Origin: Rhodocyclales bacterium
GTDB lineage: Bacteria; Pseudomonadota; Gammaproteobacteria; Burkholderiales; Rhodocyclaceae
DNA: 64,000 nt
Reading direction: 5' to 3'
Assembly: GCA_016214145.1 (NCBI GenBank)
Contig: JACRPA010000010.1
Span: 90,550 to 154,549 of the forward strand
The translations under genes were made by a program, and so were the position numbers. Shown here piece after piece: positions 1-8,157 of the stretch. Position 1 is the first letter of the stretch, and the number at the start of each line of letters is the position of its first letter. Under the pieces are notes generated by a model that was given only the letters and a program-made list of their open reading frames with translations, ran no database searches and was not told the DNA's origin.

Positions 1-507
1 AGCTGCTCCTCGGCGACGCTGCTGGCGCCCTCGGTGACCTTCGCCGAGAACGTCGTCAAGGGCTTCTTCCCGCACATGGGCGACCACCGCTTCCTGTGGC
101 TGATGCGCTTCACCATCGTCTGCTTCGCCGGCGTGGTGCTGGCCTTCGCGCTGAACTCGCAGTCGTCGATCTTCAAGATGGTGGAGAGCGCCTACAAGGT
201 GACGCTGGCCGGCGCCTTCGTGCCGCTGTTCTTCGGCGCCTTCTGGAAGCGCTCGACGACGCAGGGCGCCCTCTTCGCCACCATCGCCGGGCTGGGCAGC
301 TGGCTGATGGTGGAATTCCTCGTCGCCGAAAGCCTGGTGCCGCCGCAGCTGATCGGCCTCTTCGTCTCGGCCGGCGGCATGATTCTCGGCTCGCTGCTGC
401 CGCAGTGGGTCGGCCGCCCGACCCACGCGCCGGCCATCCACGGCCACCACGCCGCGGCGCAGACGCACCACGTGCCGCACGACGGCGAACATCCGCACAA
501 GCACTAA
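1..507 (+). CDS. Sodium:solute symporter family protein, C-terminal part (5' end outside window)
   Basis: The reading frame is open from the first base, so only the last 168 residues are present. At least four hydrophobic segments are visible, around visible residues 37-55, 70-82, 90-112 and 118-135, with the SSS-like stretch GAFVPLFFGAFWKRSTTQGA. This family couples sodium import to uptake of solutes such as acetate, proline or sugars across the inner membrane; the substrate cannot be read from this part. The tail is very histidine-rich (about ten His in the last 27 residues), which could bind metal or simply be a variable terminus. A palindromic repeat follows the stop codon. Confidence 0.8.
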   Translation, partial: SCSSATLLAPSVTFAENVVKGFFPHMGDHRFLWLMRFTIVCFAGVVLAFALNSQSSIFKMVESAYKVTLAGAFVPLFFGAFWKRSTTQGALFATIAGLGSWLMVEFLVAESLVPPQLIGLFVSAGGMILGSLLPQWVGRPTHAPAIHGHHAAAQTHHVPHDGEHPHKH

Positions 508-546
508 TCCGGGCAAGCGACTCATGCGCCCGCAATGCAGTGAGCT

Positions 547-609
547 CGTCATTCCCGCGGAAGCGGGAATCCATACGCTGCGTGGATTCCCGCTTCCGCG
601 GGAATGACG
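547..609. repeat. Family A palindromic element, copy A1
   Basis: Two mirrored arms, each itself a small palindrome of the form ATTCCCGC-GGAA-GCGGGAAT, begin with CGTC and end with GACG. Other copies lie at 20619, 36213, 57516, 58463 and 61426. The type resembles the ATTCCC-type small repeats known from Neisseria and Xanthomonas. It lies between the symporter stop and the next gene. Confidence 0.9.
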
Positions 610-620
610 GGTTCCGCGTC

Positions 621-1142
621 ATGACGGCGCCGCCATGGTTCCCCGCATTCAAGATCGCGATCTACTCGCTGCTCGCGGCCAACCTCGCCCTCTACGTCCT
701 GCTCGGCCGCCCGAGCGAAATCGTCGACGCGGCGGCCTGGCTCGTCCTGCTGGTGCTGTTCGAGATCGAGACGGCGCACGGCGGGCGGCTGACGGCGCGG
801 CAACGGCAAATCATCCACGTCCTGCGCCTCGCCGCCGCAGCCGGCGTGCTGGCGGCGGCGGTCGGCTACCTGCTCGAGTCGGAATGGCTCGACGCGGCGA
901 ACGCCTGGCTGTGGCTGGCCGTGGTGGCGCTGCTCGAAGTCGAGGTGCGCGCCGCCGAGGCGGTTGAACGGCGGCGCGAAACCTTCCTGATCGCCGCCGT
1001 GGCGCTCTATTCGGCCCTGCTCATGCTGGTGCCGGTCTGGCTCTGGCGGGGCGAGTGGCTGGATGCCTGGGACGCGACGCTGTGGCTGGCGGCCTTCTTC
1101 GCCATCGAGCTGAATGTGCTGGGGTATGCTGCGCAATCATGA
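621..1142 (+). CDS. Membrane protein of unknown function, VanZ-gene partner
   Basis: This 173-residue protein has about four to five hydrophobic helices (near residues 8-25, 32-45, 70-82, 93-108, 125-140 and 150-165) separated by short acidic or basic loops, so it is an inner-membrane protein. I do not recognise a family. The frame stays open upstream through the family A repeat, but ATG 621 is the first codon after the repeat and starts a plausible membrane protein. Its TGA overlaps the ATG of the VanZ-like gene (ATGA), so the two are translationally coupled and probably act together. Confidence 0.65.
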   Translation: MTAPPWFPAFKIAIYSLLAANLALYVLLGRPSEIVDAAAWLVLLVLFEIETAHGGRLTARQRQIIHVLRLAAAAGVLAAAVGYLLESEWLDAANAWLWLAVVALLEVEVRAAEAVERRRETFLIAAVALYSALLMLVPVWLWRGEWLDAWDATLWLAAFFAIELNVLGYAAQS

Positions 1143-2200
1143 CCCGTCGCCAGGACAGCCACCTCGCGCTCTATCTCGCCATCGCCTATGCGCTGCTGAT
1201 CGCCTATGCCAGCCTGCACCCCTTCGCCGGCTGGCGCGACAACGGCGCGCCAGCCTTCGCCTATCTCTCGGCGGCCTGGCCGCGCTACTACACCGGCTTC
1301 GACCTGGCGGTGAACGTCATCGCCTACGTGCCGCTCGGCTTCCTGCTCGTGCCGGCGCTGCAGACGCGGCTGGGCATCGCGGCGGCGGCGCTCCTCGCCG
1401 CGCTGGCCGGCGGCGGCCTCAGCCTGGCGCTGGAAACGCTGCAGAATTTCCTGCCCAGCCGCGTGCCCTCCAATATCGACCTGGCCTGCAACGCCATCGG
1501 CGCGATGATCGGCGCGGCGGCGGGCATGAACTGGGGGCGCGAATTGATCGACGGCGGCCGCCTGCATCGTCTGCGCGTCAAGCTCGTCCTGGGCGGCCAT
1601 GGCGCGGATTTCGGCCTGGTGCTGCTCGGCCTGTGGCTGCTCGCCCAGCTCAACCCGGAACTGCTGCTGTTCGGCACGGGCGACCTGCGGGCGCTGCTCG
1701 AACTGCCGCCGCTGCCCTATTCCGCGCAGCGCTTCGCCGTCATCGAGGCCGGCGTGGCCGCGGCCGGCACGCTGGCGGCCGGGCTCATCGCCTGGTCGCT
1801 GCTGCGCCTGCAGCACCGCGGCCTGCTGGTCGCGCTGCTGCTGCCGCCGCTGGCCGTGAAGGCCTTCGCCAGCGCAGTGCTGGTCAACGCCGCGCAATTC
1901 GCCCACTGGATCACGCCGGGCAACATCGGCGGACTCGCCTTCGGCATGCTCGCGCTGCTGGCCGCGACCTGGCTGCCGCCGCTGGCGCAGCGCATGCTGG
2001 CGGCGCTGGCCCTGCTCTTCGCCACGGCGCTGGTGAACCTGGCGCCGGAGAATCCCTATCTCGCCGCCTCGCTGGCCGTCTGGCAGCAGGGGCACTTCCT
2101 CAATTTCAACGGGCTCACCAAGCTGGTCTCCAGCCTGTGGCCCTTCGCCGCGCTGCCCTACCTGATGCTGCCGCGGCCGAAGCAAGGGGAACACGTATGA
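1139..2200 (+). CDS. VanZ-like family membrane protein
   Basis: This 353-residue polytopic membrane protein has an N-terminal half with the VanZ-like pattern: a first helix after RRQDSHLALYLA, the stretch SLHPFAGW, then FDLAVNVIAYVPLGFLL and NIDLACNAIGAMIGAAAG. The C-terminal half adds several more helices. VanZ homologues are named after the teicoplanin-resistance protein, but most have no known function, so no resistance role is implied. ATG 1139 was chosen because it overlaps the preceding stop; the frame is also open further upstream. The stop region overlaps the start of the MazG-like gene. Confidence 0.75.
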   Translation: MTRRQDSHLALYLAIAYALLIAYASLHPFAGWRDNGAPAFAYLSAAWPRYYTGFDLAVNVIAYVPLGFLLVPALQTRLGIAAAALLAALAGGGLSLALETLQNFLPSRVPSNIDLACNAIGAMIGAAAGMNWGRELIDGGRLHRLRVKLVLGGHGADFGLVLLGLWLLAQLNPELLLFGTGDLRALLELPPLPYSAQRFAVIEAGVAAAGTLAAGLIAWSLLRLQHRGLLVALLLPPLAVKAFASAVLVNAAQFAHWITPGNIGGLAFGMLALLAATWLPPLAQRMLAALALLFATALVNLAPENPYLAASLAVWQQGHFLNFNGLTKLVSSLWPFAALPYLMLPRPKQGEHV

Positions 2201-2547
2201 GCGATCCGTTGGTCGAACTGCGCGACCGGCTGCGCGCCTTCACGCGCGAGCGCGAGTGGGACCGCTACCACACGCCGAAGAACCTGGCGATGGCGCTGAT
2301 CGTGGAAGCGGCCGAACTGGCCGAGCATTTCCAGTGGCTGACGCCGGAGCAAAGTCAGTCCCCGGAGGACGGCAAGCGCGAGAAAATCCGCGAGGAGCTG
2401 GCCGACGTGCTGATCTATCTGGTGGAACTGGCCGACACGCTGGAGGTCGACCTGATCGCCGCCGCCCGCGACAAGATCGAAAAGAACGCGCTGAAATACC
2501 CTGTCGACAAGGCGCGCGGCAACGCGAAGAAATACGACGAACTATGA
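2197..2547 (+). CDS. MazG-like nucleotide pyrophosphohydrolase
   Basis: This 116-residue protein has the all-alpha NTP-pyrophosphatase signature: EAAELAEHFQW (around residues 37-47) and EELADVLIYLVELAD (around 66-80), which supply the acidic EExxE and ExxD magnesium ligands. Family members hydrolyse (d)NTPs to monophosphates plus pyrophosphate and are thought to clean nucleotide pools; the size fits the short RS21-C6/dCTPase-like branch. The ATG overlaps the VanZ stop by four bases. The stop codon lies in a sequence that also forms the spacer of family B repeats (see 2544). Confidence 0.85.
   Translation: MSDPLVELRDRLRAFTREREWDRYHTPKNLAMALIVEAAELAEHFQWLTPEQSQSPEDGKREKIREELADVLIYLVELADTLEVDLIAAARDKIEKNALKYPVDKARGNAKKYDEL
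2351..2374 (+). repeat. 24-bp bipartite motif, copy 1
   Basis: AAAGTCAGTC, 8 variable bases, then ACGGCA (one mismatch to ACGGCG). It lies inside the MazG-like gene, where it encodes part of a non-conserved loop. Confidence 0.8.
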
Positions 2548-2566
2548 CCGAAGGAAATCCCGGGGG
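2544..2566. repeat. Partial family B element (spacer only)
   Basis: ATGACCGAAGGAAAT-CCCG here matches the central spacer of the family B elements at 28711 and 60777, but the TAGGTCGG arms are absent. It spans the stop codon of the MazG-like gene, so it may be a decayed copy. Confidence 0.5.
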
Positions 2567-2597
2567 ATAATCGGGCATTCCCTGGAGAGAGCCTCAA

Positions 2598-2906
2598 ATG
2601 AGCCATTTCAAGCATCACGTCTTCTTCTGCTGCAACCAGCGCGAGGCCGGCGCCACCTGCTGCAACAACCACGGCGCTTCCGAAATGAAGGACTACGCCA
2701 AGGACCGCGTCGCCGCGCTCGGCCTGAAAGGCAAGGGCAAGGTGCGCATCAACTCGGCCGGCTGCCTCGACCGCTGCGACGACGGCCCGGTGATCGTGGT
2801 GTATCCCGAAGGCACCTGGTACACCTACGTCGACAAGACGGACATCGACGAGATCGTCGAGGAGCACCTGGTCAACGGCCGCGTCGTCGAGCGCCTGAAA
2901 ATCTGA
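2598..2906 (+). CDS. (2Fe-2S) ferredoxin, thioredoxin-like fold
   Basis: This 102-residue cytoplasmic protein has cysteines placed as in the thioredoxin-like 2Fe-2S ferredoxins: FFCCNQREAGATCC near the N-terminus and GCLDRC around residues 53-58, followed by GPVIVVYPEGTWY. Such proteins carry one 2Fe-2S cluster and shuttle electrons; their partners are generally unknown. A GGAGAG ribosome binding site lies 7-8 bases before the ATG. The stop overlaps the next start by one base (TGATG), suggesting an operon with the hydrolase and ABC genes. Confidence 0.9.
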   Translation: MSHFKHHVFFCCNQREAGATCCNNHGASEMKDYAKDRVAALGLKGKGKVRINSAGCLDRCDDGPVIVVYPEGTWYTYVDKTDIDEIVEEHLVNGRVVERLKI

Positions 2907-3643
2907 TGTCGCGTCACGAGCGCGTCCTGCTCGACGGGCCGGCCGGCGCGGTCGAAGTCTTCGTCGAGGCGCCACTTCAGCCGGCGCCGGGCCGCCCCAA
3001 GCCGGCTGAGTCGTACGCCATGGAGCGAAGCGAACAACCGTCACCCCCTTCCCCGGGAAGGGGGCCGGGGGGATGGCCCATCGAGGGCATCGCGCTGATC
3101 GCCCACCCGCACCCGCTCTACGGCGGCACGGCGGACAACAAGGTGGTCACCACGCTGGCGAAAGCCTTCCGCGACCTGGGCTGCGCCACGCTGCGCCCCA
3201 ACTTCCGCGGCGTCGGCGCCTCGGAAGGCAGCCACGACCACGGCATCGCCGAAACCGACGACCTTGCCGCGGTGCATGCCTACGCCCGCACGCGCTTCGG
3301 CGCGAACCTGCCGTTCTTCCTCGGCGGCTTCTCCTTCGGCGCCTACGTGATCACCCGTCTGGCGCAGCGGCTCGCCCAGGCCGGCGATCCGGCGCGGCGC
3401 CTGGTGCTGGTCGGCACCGCTTCAGGCTACGTCGAGGGCGCGCGCAGCTACGTCACCGAAGCGGTCGCGTCCGACAGCATCGTCATCCACGGCGACCGCG
3501 ACGAAACCGTGCCGCTCGGCAACGTCCTGGCCTGGGCCGAGCCGCTCGACCTGGCGGTCAGCGTGGTACCCGGCGCCGACCACTTCTTCCACCGCAAGCT
3601 GCACGTGATCCGCCGCATCATCGAGTCGCAATGGAAACCCTGA
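2906..3643 (+). CDS. Alpha/beta hydrolase with in-frame repeat insertion
   Basis: This 245-residue hydrolase has the nucleophile elbow GFSFG around residues 147-151, an HPHPLYGG oxyanion-loop motif typical of the small CC3-family hydrolases, the acid in GDRDETVP and a catalytic-type His in GADHFFH. The substrate is unknown. Residues of about 27-58 are low-complexity ([17 protein letters not shown] and a Pro/Gly stretch) and are encoded by a family D repeat; without them the protein matches the usual length of about 210. The 3' end overlaps the start of the ABC ATPase gene by 13 bases. Confidence 0.8.
   Translation: MSRHERVLLDGPAGAVEVFVEAPLQPAPGRPKPAESYAMERSEQPSPPSPGRGPGGWPIEGIALIAHPHPLYGGTADNKVVTTLAKAFRDLGCATLRPNFRGVGASEGSHDHGIAETDDLAAVHAYARTRFGANLPFFLGGFSFGAYVITRLAQRLAQAGDPARRLVLVGTASGYVEGARSYVTEAVASDSIVIHGDRDETVPLGNVLAWAEPLDLAVSVVPGADHFFHRKLHVIRRIIESQWKP
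2984..3078. repeat. Family D mosaic repeat, copy D1 (inside a gene)
   Basis: It contains a GGGCCGCCCCAAG segment, then a block with GAGCGAAGCGAACAACCGTC, then CCCCCTTCCCC facing GGGAAGGGGG. The same blocks recur at 9862, 24964 and 29282. It is read through in frame by the hydrolase gene. Confidence 0.8.
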
Positions 3644-4554
3644 GCGTCAGCGGACTGCGCAAGTCCTACGGCGACATTGCCGTCCTGGCGGGACTGACTT
3701 TCGAGCTGCGCCCCGGGGAATGCTACGGCCTGCTCGGCCCGAACGGCGCCGGCAAGACCACCACGCTGCGCTGCGCCCTCGGCCTGACCCGGCCCGACGC
3801 GGGCGAGATCCGCCTGTCCGGCCTGCCGGTGCCGGAACGCGCGCGCGAAGCGCGCATGCGCGTCGGCATCGTGCCGCAGATGGACAACCTCGATCCGGAT
3901 TTCACGGCGGCGGAGAACCTGCTGGTGTATGGCCGCTACTTCGGCCTGGCCGAGCGCACGGTGCGTGAGCGCATCCCGCGCCTGCTCGACTTCGCCGGGC
4001 TGGCCGGCCGCGCCGACGCGAAAATCAACACGCTCTCCGGCGGCATGAAGCGGCGGCTGACGCTGGCGCGCGCACTGGTGAACGACCCGGACGTGCTGTT
4101 CCTCGACGAGCCGACCACCGGCCTCGACCCGCAGGCGCGCCACCTGATCTGGGAGCGCCTGAAACAATTGCTGCAGCAGGGCAAGACGGTGCTGCTGACG
4201 ACGCACTTCATGGACGAGGCCGAGCGCCTCTGCCACCGCCTCGCCATCATGGATCGCGGTCGCTTCATCGCCGAGGGCTCGCCGCGCGAGGTGATCGCCG
4301 CGCACATCGAGCCGGAGGTGGTGGAGGTGTATGGCGAACCGGGCGAGACCAGCGCCGCGGATTGGGCCAAAGCCGAAGCGGCGCAGTTCGCCACCCGCGT
4401 CGAGGTCACCGGCGAGACGGCCTTCTGCTACCTGACCGAATCGCGCCCCCTGCTGCGCCACCTCGCCGGCCGGCAGGGCCTGCGCTACCTGCACCGGCCG
4501 GCGAACCTGGAAGACGTTTTCCTCAAGCTGACGGGGAGGGAGTTGCGTGATTAA
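3631..4554 (+). CDS. ABC transporter ATP-binding protein, NodI-like
   Basis: This 307-residue ATPase has Walker [10 protein letters not shown] (around residues 37-45), the signature LSGGMKRR, Walker [14 protein letters not shown] and a switch His in [12 protein letters not shown]. The insert [23 protein letters not shown] is typical of the NodI/ABC-2 exporter branch, which works with a NodJ-like permease to export a lipid-linked or polysaccharide substrate or a drug. The permease gene lies at 5125, separated by the RAYT and its REPs. Start ATG 3631 overlaps the hydrolase gene. The substrate is not known. Confidence 0.88.
   Translation: METLSVSGLRKSYGDIAVLAGLTFELRPGECYGLLGPNGAGKTTTLRCALGLTRPDAGEIRLSGLPVPERAREARMRVGIVPQMDNLDPDFTAAENLLVYGRYFGLAERTVRERIPRLLDFAGLAGRADAKINTLSGGMKRRLTLARALVNDPDVLFLDEPTTGLDPQARHLIWERLKQLLQQGKTVLLTTHFMDEAERLCHRLAIMDRGRFIAEGSPREVIAAHIEPEVVEVYGEPGETSAADWAKAEAAQFATRVEVTGETAFCYLTESRPLLRHLAGRQGLRYLHRPANLEDVFLKLTGRELRD
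3678..3701 (-). repeat. 24-bp bipartite motif, copy 2
   Basis: The reverse complement reads AAAGTCAGTC-N8-ACGGCA. It lies in the 5' part of the NodI-like gene, encoding AVLAGLTF. Confidence 0.8.
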
Positions 4555-4563
4555 ACCGCTGCA

Positions 4564-4632
4564 ATCGCGGCCGGTAGGCCGCTCCCACAACACCGGCCGG
4601 CCTTCATGTGGGAGCGGCCTACCGGCCGCGAT
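4564..4632. repeat. Family C REP palindrome, copy C1 (upstream of RAYT)
   Basis: The arms ATCGCGGCCGGTAGGCCGC and its mirror flank a short spacer; each arm contains GGCCGGTAGGCC and ends in CTCCCACA or TGTGGGAG. It overlaps the ATG of the RAYT gene. A half copy lies directly downstream of that gene (5092), and others are at 12263 and 60680. Confidence 0.9.
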
Positions 4633-5083
4633 GCCGCGCAGCGGCGACCTGCGCAAAGGACGTTTCTCGGAAGCCGGGCGCGCCTATCACATCACCGCGG
4701 TCACAAACGAACGACAACCGCTATTCGCCGATTTACTGACGGGCAGGACAGTAGTCCGCACATTGATGTACCTCGACAAGCAGGGGCATACGAACACCTG
4801 GGCTTTTGTTGTGATGCCGGATCATCTGCATTGGCTCTTCAGCCTTAACGACTGCGCTACGCTGGCAAAGGTGATGCATGCCGCCAAGGGATACTCCGGG
4901 CTTTCGGTCAACAAGCTGCTTGGCCGGACAGGCGCCGTCTGGCAGGGGGGTTACCACGACCATGCTGTTCGGGGCGAGGAAGACCTGCTGGAACTTGCGC
5001 GCTATGTCGTTGCCAACCCAGTTCGGGCCGGACTGGTTGCGCGTCTTGCAGACTACTCCTTGTGGGACGCCAGCTGGTTATGA
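4631..5083 (+). CDS. REP-associated tyrosine transposase (RAYT, Y1 HUH family)
   Basis: This 150-residue protein has the RAYT hallmarks: RKGRFSEAGRAYHITAVT at the N-terminus, the HUH-type motif MPDHLHWLF around residues 60-68, and a C-terminal YVVANPVRAGLV containing the catalytic-type tyrosine. RAYTs are single-copy domesticated relatives of IS200/IS605 transposases that nick REP sequences and are thought to spread them. The gene is bracketed by family C REPs (4564 and 5092), its likely substrate. ATG 4631 was chosen because homologues start at this point; an upstream GTG would read through the REP. It splits the nodI-like and nodJ-like genes. Confidence 0.9.
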   Translation: MPRSGDLRKGRFSEAGRAYHITAVTNERQPLFADLLTGRTVVRTLMYLDKQGHTNTWAFVVMPDHLHWLFSLNDCATLAKVMHAAKGYSGLSVNKLLGRTGAVWQGGYHDHAVRGEEDLLELARYVVANPVRAGLVARLADYSLWDASWL

Positions 5084-5091
5084 GCGCTGCC

Positions 5092-5118
5092 GATCGCGGC
5101 CGGTAGGCCGCTCCTACA
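5092..5118. repeat. Family C REP, half copy C2 (downstream of RAYT)
   Basis: GATCGCGGCCGGTAGGCCGC followed by CTCCTACA is a single arm of the family C palindrome, eight bases after the RAYT stop. Together with C1 it forms the typical REP-RAYT-REP unit. Confidence 0.85.
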
Positions 5119-5124
5119 TCAACC

Positions 5125-5904
5125 ATGAACCACTTCCGCCCGCCCTCCCTCAGCCTGCGCTTCATCCCGGTGTGGCGGCGCAATTTCCTCGTCTGGCGCA
5201 AGCTGGCGATTCCGTCGATCCTCGGCAACCTGGCCGATCCGATGGTCTACATGCTGGGGCTGGGCTACGGCATCGGCACGCTGCTGCCGGAGGTGGGCGG
5301 CGTGCCCTATATCGCCTTTCTCGCCGCCGGCGCGGTGTGCTTCTCGACCATGAACAGCGCCACCTTCGAGACGCTCTACTCGGCCTTCTCGCGCATGCAG
5401 GTGCAGAAGACCTGGGAGGCCATCCTCAACGCGCCGGTGTCGCTCGACGACCTGGTGCTGGGCGAGCTGGTGTGGGCGGCGAGCAAGGCCTGCCTCTCCG
5501 GCGCGGCGATCCTGGCGGTGGCCGCCGCGCTGGGCCTGATCCACTCGCCGCTGGCGCTGTGGGCGCTGCCGCTGGTGTTCCTCGCCGGCCTGACTTTCGC
5601 CGCGCTCGGCCTGGTCATGACGGCGCTGGCGCCGAGCTTCGATTTCTTCATGTACTACTTCACCCTGTTCATCACGCCGATGACGCTGCTCTCGGGGGTG
5701 TTTTTTCCGGTGGAGCAGCTGCCCGCCGCCTTCCAGGCCATATCGTCGCTGCTGCCGCTGTCGCATGCGGTGAAGCTGACGCGGCCGCTGTTCCTGGGCG
5801 AAGTGCCGGCGCAGGCGTGGCTGCATATCGCCGTGCTGGTCGGCTACACGCTTGCCGCTTTCTGGCTGGCGCTCGGTCTGGCGCGGCGGCGGCTGCTCAG
5901 GTAG
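5125..5904 (+). CDS. ABC-2 type transporter permease, NodJ-like
   Basis: This 259-residue inner-membrane protein has six predicted helices, beginning with FLVWRKLAIPSILGNLADPMVYMLGLGYG, which is characteristic of NodJ/ABC-2 permeases, and ending in the late motif LLSGVFFPVEQLP. It should pair with the ATPase at 3631 to export an undefined substrate. Homologous pairs are normally adjacent; here a RAYT unit of about 0.5 kb separates them. The TAG stop is supplied by the first bases of a family B repeat (TAGGTCGG), so the original C-terminus may have been slightly altered. Confidence 0.88.
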   Translation: MNHFRPPSLSLRFIPVWRRNFLVWRKLAIPSILGNLADPMVYMLGLGYGIGTLLPEVGGVPYIAFLAAGAVCFSTMNSATFETLYSAFSRMQVQKTWEAILNAPVSLDDLVLGELVWAASKACLSGAAILAVAAALGLIHSPLALWALPLVFLAGLTFAALGLVMTALAPSFDFFMYYFTLFITPMTLLSGVFFPVEQLPAAFQAISSLLPLSHAVKLTRPLFLGEVPAQAWLHIAVLVGYTLAAFWLALGLARRRLLR

Positions 5905-5970
5905 GTCGGGCTTCAGCCCGACAGCGGCGGCCGATGGGGGCCATCCCTGTCGGGCTGAAGCCCGACCTAC
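5901..5970. repeat. Family B palindromic element, copy B1
   Basis: The arms GTAGGTCGGGCTTCAGCCC and GGGCTGAAGCCCGACCTAC are separated by about 30 bases. Other copies lie at 17108, 28711, 50701 and 60777. The first arm contains the stop codon of the NodJ-like gene. Confidence 0.92.
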
Positions 5971-5987
5971 AGTAGAATCTGCGGCAT

Positions 5988-6308
5988 ATGGACACCCTCC
6001 TGGTCATCACCAACCTGCCCGACGCGGAAAGTGCACGGGCGCTCGCCACGACGCTGGTCGAGCAGCGCGTCGCCGCCTGCGTGAACATCCTGGCGCCCTG
6101 CCTTTCGATATACCGCTGGGAGGGCAAGGTCGAGGACGCCGAGGAGGTGCCGCTGCTGATCAAGACCAGCGCGGCGCGCTACGCCGCGCTGGAGGAGGCG
6201 ATCCGCGCCTACCACCCCTACGAACTTCCGGAGATCGTGGCTGTCCGAATCGACAAGGGATTGCCCGACTACCTTGCCTGGGTGGCGGCCGCGACCGCCG
6301 CCCAATGA
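5988..6308 (+). CDS. cutA: CutA divalent-cation tolerance protein
   Basis: This 106-residue protein matches CutA throughout: VITNLPDAESARALA, EQRVAACVNI, YRWEGKVEDAEEVPLLIKTS and the C-terminal HPYELPEIVAVRIDKGLPDYLAWV. CutA forms a trimer with a ferredoxin-like fold and was linked genetically to copper tolerance in E. coli; its true role is unsettled. It sits 11 bases before dsbD, as in E. coli, where cutA and dsbD are also neighbours. A TAGAAT -10-like hexamer lies about 10 bases before the ATG, just after the family B repeat. Confidence 0.93.
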   Translation: MDTLLVITNLPDAESARALATTLVEQRVAACVNILAPCLSIYRWEGKVEDAEEVPLLIKTSAARYAALEEAIRAYHPYELPEIVAVRIDKGLPDYLAWVAAATAAQ

Positions 6309-6318
6309 AGACGCCTCC

Positions 6319-8088
6319 ATGATCCGCCGACTGACGCTCCTGCTCCTGCTTTGCCTGTCCTGCCTGCCGCTGTCCGCCTCCGCCGCCGAGGAGCTGCTTG
6401 AAGTGGACAAGGCCTTCCGGATCTCCGCCCGCGCCGTCGATGCCGCCACCCTGGAGGTGCGCTACGACATCGCCAAGGGCTATTACATGTACCGCGACAA
6501 GTTCCGCCTCGCGCTGGAACCGGCCGACGCGAAGGCCGGCGCGCCGCAGTTCCCGCCGGGCAAGATCAAGAAGGACGAGTTCTTCGGCGACGTCGAGACC
6601 TACCGCAAGGAAGTCGTCATTCTGCTGCCCTTCACGGCACCGGCCGGCACGGAGGCCGTCACCCTGAAGGCGACTTCACAGGGCTGCGCCGACATCGGCG
6701 TGTGCTACCCGCCCAACCCGCAGACGCTGCAGGTGCAGCTGGCCGCGATGAGCCTGGCGCCCGGCAGGGCAGGCGAAGCCGCCCCCGCCACTCAGGACGA
6801 ATCCTCGCAGCTGGCCGGTCTGCTGAAGAACGCCGGCTTCTGGCTCATCCTCACCACCTTCTTCGGCGCCGGCATCCTGCTGGCGCTGACGCCCTGCGTG
6901 TTCCCGATGTACCCGATCCTGTCGGGCATCATCGTCGGCCACGGCCATCACATCTCCAAGGGCCGCGCCTTCGTCCTCTCGATGGCCTACGTGCTGGGCA
7001 TGGCCGTCACCTATGCCGCCGCCGGCGTCGCCGCCGGCCTGTCCGGCTCGATGCTCTCGGCCGCGCTGCAGAACGCCTGGGTGCTGGGCGGCTTCGCGCT
7101 GGTGTTCGTCGCGCTGTCGCTGTCGATGTTCGGTTTCTACGAGATGCAGATGCCGGCCTTCCTGCAAAGCAAGCTGTCGGAGGAATCCGGCCGCGTCAAA
7201 AGCGGCTCCCTGCACGGCGTCGCCGCCATGGGCGCGCTCTCGGCGCTGATCGTCGGACCCTGCGTGGCGGCGCCGCTGGCCGGCGCGCTGCTCTACATCG
7301 CGCAGACGCGCGACGCCGTCCTCGGCGGCGCGGCGCTGTTCGCCATGGCGCTCGGCAAGGGCGTGCCGCTGGTGGCGGTCGGCGTGTCGACGCGCTCGCT
7401 GCTGCCGCATGCCGGGCCGTGGATGGATTCGGTGAAGAAATTCTTCGGCGTGCTGCTGCTCGGTCTGGCCATCTGGCTGGTGTCGCCGGTGCTGCCGGCC
7501 TGGGCGCACCTGCTGGCCTGGGGCGCGCTGGCCATCGGCACGGCGATCTTCCTGCGCGCCATCGACCCGCTGCCGCCGCAGGCGCACAACGCGGCGCGCT
7601 TCTGGAAGGGCGTCGGCATGGTGCTGCTGCTCCTCGGCGCTTCGCTGGTGGTTGGCGCCGTGGGCGGCAGCCGCGATCCGCTCGCACCGCTCGGCTTCCT
7701 GCGCAGCGCCGCGAAGGCCGAGGGCGAGCACGTCGCCTTCGAGCGCGTGAAGACGGCGGCGGAGCTGGAGGCGCGCCTCGCCTCGGCCGACCGGCCGGTG
7801 ATGCTGGATTTCTACGCCGACTGGTGCGTCTCCTGCAAGGAAATGGAGAAGTACACCTTCACGGACGCGCGCGTGGCGGCGAAGATGCGGCAGATGACCC
7901 TGCTGCAGGTGGATGTCACCGCCAACTCGGACGAGGACAAGGCGCTCCTGAAGCGCTTCGGCCTGTTCGGCCCGCCCGGCATCATCTTCTTCGACCGCCA
8001 GGGCAAGGAGCGGCAGGGGCTGCGCGTCGTCGGCTACCAGCCGGCGGAGGCCTTCCTCAAGGTGGTGAATGCCGCCCTGGGCGGTTGA
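6319..8088 (+). CDS. dsbD: Thiol:disulfide interchange protein DsbD
   Basis: This 589-residue protein has a signal peptide (residues 1-22), then a periplasmic alpha domain with Cys123 and Cys129 (GCADIGVCYPP), an eight-helix membrane beta domain with Cys193 (LTPCVFPMYPIL) and Cys315 (GPCVAAPL), and a C-terminal thioredoxin-like gamma domain with the CxxC pair Cys503/Cys506 (DWCVSCKEM). DsbD moves electrons from cytoplasmic thioredoxin to periplasmic DsbC, DsbG and CcmG, feeding disulfide isomerisation and cytochrome c maturation. All three redox pairs are intact. The start was chosen for the signal peptide. Confidence 0.95.
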   Translation: MIRRLTLLLLLCLSCLPLSASAAEELLEVDKAFRISARAVDAATLEVRYDIAKGYYMYRDKFRLALEPADAKAGAPQFPPGKIKKDEFFGDVETYRKEVVILLPFTAPAGTEAVTLKATSQGCADIGVCYPPNPQTLQVQLAAMSLAPGRAGEAAPATQDESSQLAGLLKNAGFWLILTTFFGAGILLALTPCVFPMYPILSGIIVGHGHHISKGRAFVLSMAYVLGMAVTYAAAGVAAGLSGSMLSAALQNAWVLGGFALVFVALSLSMFGFYEMQMPAFLQSKLSEESGRVKSGSLHGVAAMGALSALIVGPCVAAPLAGALLYIAQTRDAVLGGAALFAMALGKGVPLVAVGVSTRSLLPHAGPWMDSVKKFFGVLLLGLAIWLVSPVLPAWAHLLAWGALAIGTAIFLRAIDPLPPQAHNAARFWKGVGMVLLLLGASLVVGAVGGSRDPLAPLGFLRSAAKAEGEHVAFERVKTAAELEARLASADRPVMLDFYADWCVSCKEMEKYTFTDARVAAKMRQMTLLQVDVTANSDEDKALLKRFGLFGPPGIIFFDRQGKERQGLRVVGYQPAEAFLKVVNAALGG

Positions 8089-8157
8089 TGGGTCTCAAAC
8101 ACCGTCAGGCGGATCGCGGGTAAAATCCGTGTTTCCTTGTATTCACCTTCTCCCAAC

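Noticed and set aside
96..620. Upstream extension of the membrane-protein gene at 621.
   Set aside because: It overlaps the symporter gene and reads through the family A palindrome; the residues are Arg/Ala-rich and unlike a protein.
1007..2194. A 395-codon minus-strand frame opposite the VanZ-like gene.
   Set aside because: Low-complexity Gln/Arg/Gly translation, no start context; the plus-strand protein has clear membrane helices.
6676..7731. A long minus-strand frame opposite dsbD.
   Set aside because: Same GC artefact: Arg/Gln/His-rich translation with no domain, opposite a clear DsbD.
8089..8157. A possible FMN riboswitch before ribE.
   Set aside because: The gap is only about 70 bases and lacks the conserved RFN element blocks.
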